Shown here piece by piece: positions 62,501 to 64,000 of a stretch of 64,000 nt of DNA. The stretch covers positions 1-64,000 of the forward strand of contig CAYUVK010000001.1 in the NCBI GenBank assembly GCA_964448105.1, given 5' to 3'. A program made the translations under genes and the position numbers. The notes beneath the pieces are model-generated. The model was not told the DNA's origin and searched no databases. It saw only the letters and a list, made by a program, of their open reading frames with translations. Within the stretch, counting starts at the first letter, position 1. Every line of letters starts with the position of its first letter. This stretch comes from CAVQBP01 sp964448105. GTDB lineage: Bacteria > Bacteroidota > Ignavibacteria > Ignavibacteriales > Ignavibacteriaceae.

Positions 62501-62620
62501 TATATCCAAAATAAAAATTATTTGGTTCATTTTTTATTGATAGGAAATTATAAACTATCCATAATTCTCTTACGAACCTTTCAATAAATATTTACTCATC
62601 AACTGTAATTAGGAAGTCTT

Positions 62621-64000
62621 ATGAAACGACGATCATTTCTCAAAACCACTGGAGCAATTGCACTTGGTGTAAACGCTGTTGCCAATAAAGTATTTGGATT
62701 TGTATCAGCACATAATTGGGAAAAATATGATTTTGGTAGTGGTCCGATCGTTACAGATAGACTTAACCAAGGTCCGTTCCCGATTTATGAACCTGAAGTT
62801 GTTGCTCCCAATAGTGAAGTTGTAATGACAAGTAATCCTTCCAATAAAATATTAAAAAATTTTGGAATGGGATTAACGGTATATGTATCTGGCGATATTG
62901 GACCTCCCAGAATAAAAGGTGAAAAACTTGAAAAATCTATAGAGGATTTAGTTAAACTTCCGTTTGTACAAAAAATATACCTTAGGCCTAATTGGAGAGA
63001 TATTCAAAAACAATCATCTAAATTGGATTTTCCTGATTACTGGAAAATTACCTTTGATCTTTCTAAACAATATAAGAAAAGAATTGGTTTTAGGATTATG
63101 ACTGAGAATCCTGATATTCCCGAATTAGGTACACCGGATTTTCTTATTAATAAAATTCCATATAACAGTTTGAAAGGCACCTGGCGCAACAGTTCTTCAG
63201 AAATTAGAAATAAAAAGGAACATAAATTCCCAAGGTATGATCATCCCGAGTATCAAAAAGCTTTTACTGAATTAAATGAATTATTAGCAGCAGAATTAAA
63301 TGGCAACGCGCAGATTGAATATATGGATACATTTATGTACGGTTTTTGGGGCGAAGGGCACTCATGGCCGTTTGTTGGAAATCCTTTCCCGGATAATGTA
63401 ACTGCTGAAAAAACATTTATGAAAATGTTTGATACACAACTTAAATATTGGACTAAAACTCCATTGGTTACTAACACTCAGCCTGATTTTAGTAGGGTAG
63501 GAAATTCTGAATTAGTTGATAAAACAATTAGAACTAATAACTGGCTTAGAACCGATACTATATATATTGAAAATATGCAGATCGAATCACTAAGCAATAG
63601 ACCTCAATGGATTGCAACAATTTGCGAAGTCGGAATGGGAACTCTTGAAAGGCACGAAAAAGAGATGTGCGATGGTATTGGATATAATGATAATCTGATT
63701 TCCCATGTAATGGATGTTGGGGCAAACTATTGGTCAGTCTGGAATTGGCATAATATATCAGCCAGGAATATTCTGGATTATTATGAAAAATATCCCGATA
63801 GCATCAATAACTTTGCTAAAAAAATTGGTTATCGAGTTAGACCCTCATGGATATGGAGTTTTGATAAAGACGAATACCCAGGTTTAATTATGGGCTTTGT
63901 TAATGATGGAATTGCAGGTGTGCCAGGCATATTAAGAATAACCATATTCAGTGATGATGGTTCTATTAAGGTAAGTGGTTGTTTAGATCCGGGTTATCCG
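62621..64000 (+). CDS. Tat-exported TIM-barrel-like protein (incomplete at the window end)
   Basis: Open for 460 codons to the last base without a stop, so the 3' end lies beyond the window. AGGAAG precedes the ATG. It begins MKRRSFLKTTGAIALG, a twin-arginine signal, which suggests export in folded form. Further on are KIYLRPNWRDIQ, IGFRIMTENPDIPELG, ELLAAELNGNAQIEYMDTFMYGFWGEGHSWP and VGANYWSVWNWHNISA, a pattern reminiscent of DUF4832-like and other GH-A-type barrels. I cannot name its family. Encoded 120 bases after the second GH36, it is presumably a further enzyme of the same locus. Confidence 0.65.
   Translation, partial: MKRRSFLKTTGAIALGVNAVANKVFGFVSAHNWEKYDFGSGPIVTDRLNQGPFPIYEPEVVAPNSEVVMTSNPSNKILKNFGMGLTVYVSGDIGPPRIKGEKLEKSIEDLVKLPFVQKIYLRPNWRDIQKQSSKLDFPDYWKITFDLSKQYKKRIGFRIMTENPDIPELGTPDFLINKIPYNSLKGTWRNSSSEIRNKKEHKFPRYDHPEYQKAFTELNELLAAELNGNAQIEYMDTFMYGFWGEGHSWPFVGNPFPDNVTAEKTFMKMFDTQLKYWTKTPLVTNTQPDFSRVGNSELVDKTIRTNNWLRTDTIYIENMQIESLSNRPQWIATICEVGMGTLERHEKEMCDGIGYNDNLISHVMDVGANYWSVWNWHNISARNILDYYEKYPDSINNFAKKIGYRVRPSWIWSFDKDEYPGLIMGFVNDGIAGVPGILRITIFSDDGSIKVSGCLDPGYP

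Noticed and set aside
1..64000. CRISPR arrays, tRNA, rRNA, integrase or insertion-sequence transposase
   Set aside because: I looked for regular direct repeats with spacers, cloverleaf-like ends and DDE or recombinase motifs and found none; the only element-like structure is the short inverted-repeat unit at 10947-11053.

Overview
The window looks like a chromosomal segment of an Ignavibacteria/Melioribacter-like member of the Bacteroidota-Ignavibacteriota-Calditrichota group. The main reasons are the nine secreted proteins ending in a type IX secretion (T9SS) sorting domain with the YQNYPNPFNPxT signature, the TonB-dependent receptors with carboxypeptidase-regulatory plugs but no SusD partner, a PorV-like protein, and AT-rich intergenic DNA. 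Taxonomy is inferred from these signatures only. Two runs of exactly 100 N (10772-10871 and 13427-13526) are assembly gaps. Almost the whole window is devoted to polysaccharide use, in two large blocks.

Block 1 (about 384-24259) is a rhamnogalacturonan-I/pectin locus. Rightward genes: PL11 rhamnogalacturonan lyase, GH105, GH2 lipoprotein, second GH105, a truncated PL26 fragment and GH35 beta-galactosidase. A convergent leftward operon follows: PL26 exo-rhamnogalacturonan lyase, DUF4861 lipoprotein, DUF6250-like protein, GH28, CBM9-PKD protein, PL22 oligogalacturonate lyase-like protein and a third GH105. The enzymes cover backbone cleavage (PL11, PL26, GH28, PL22), removal of unsaturated uronyl ends (three GH105) and galactan side-chain trimming (GH35, GH2). 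Gene fragments (GH35 remnant at 128-174, PL26 N-terminus at 10656-10950) and shared leaders and tags show active duplication and module shuffling here.

Block 2 (about 24872-64000) is more AT-rich and is framed by two paralogous AgaR/DeoR-type repressors, each divergent from the genes it probably controls. It encodes, in order: a GH36 enzyme; an intracellular set (AraD-family epimerase/aldolase, NagB-family deaminase/isomerase, PfkB kinase, small conserved protein); APC and SSS transporters; a GH-D-like enzyme; an amidohydrolase; a TonB receptor; a T9SS secretome (beta-helix protein, Spherulin-4/GH135-like, NodB-type deacetylase, a GH-like enzyme, GH114); then a second TonB receptor cassette with a PorV-like protein, a beta-propeller lipoprotein and a LamG protein; a second GH36; and a Tat-exported protein that runs off the window.

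The most interesting inference is that block 2 is a utilisation system for an alpha-1,4-linked galactosamine/N-acetylgalactosamine/galactose polymer, such as fungal galactosaminogalactan or bacterial Pel. GH114 and Spherulin-4/GH135 are the known endo-acting families on such polymers, the deacetylase would unmask amino groups, GH36 enzymes would remove alpha-Gal or alpha-GalNAc, and the NagB-like, AraD-like and PfkB proteins could carry galactosamine-6-phosphate into glycolysis. A near-identical promoter (TTGACA, 17-base spacer, TATATT/TATTTT) precedes three transcription units of this block, which suggests one regulon.
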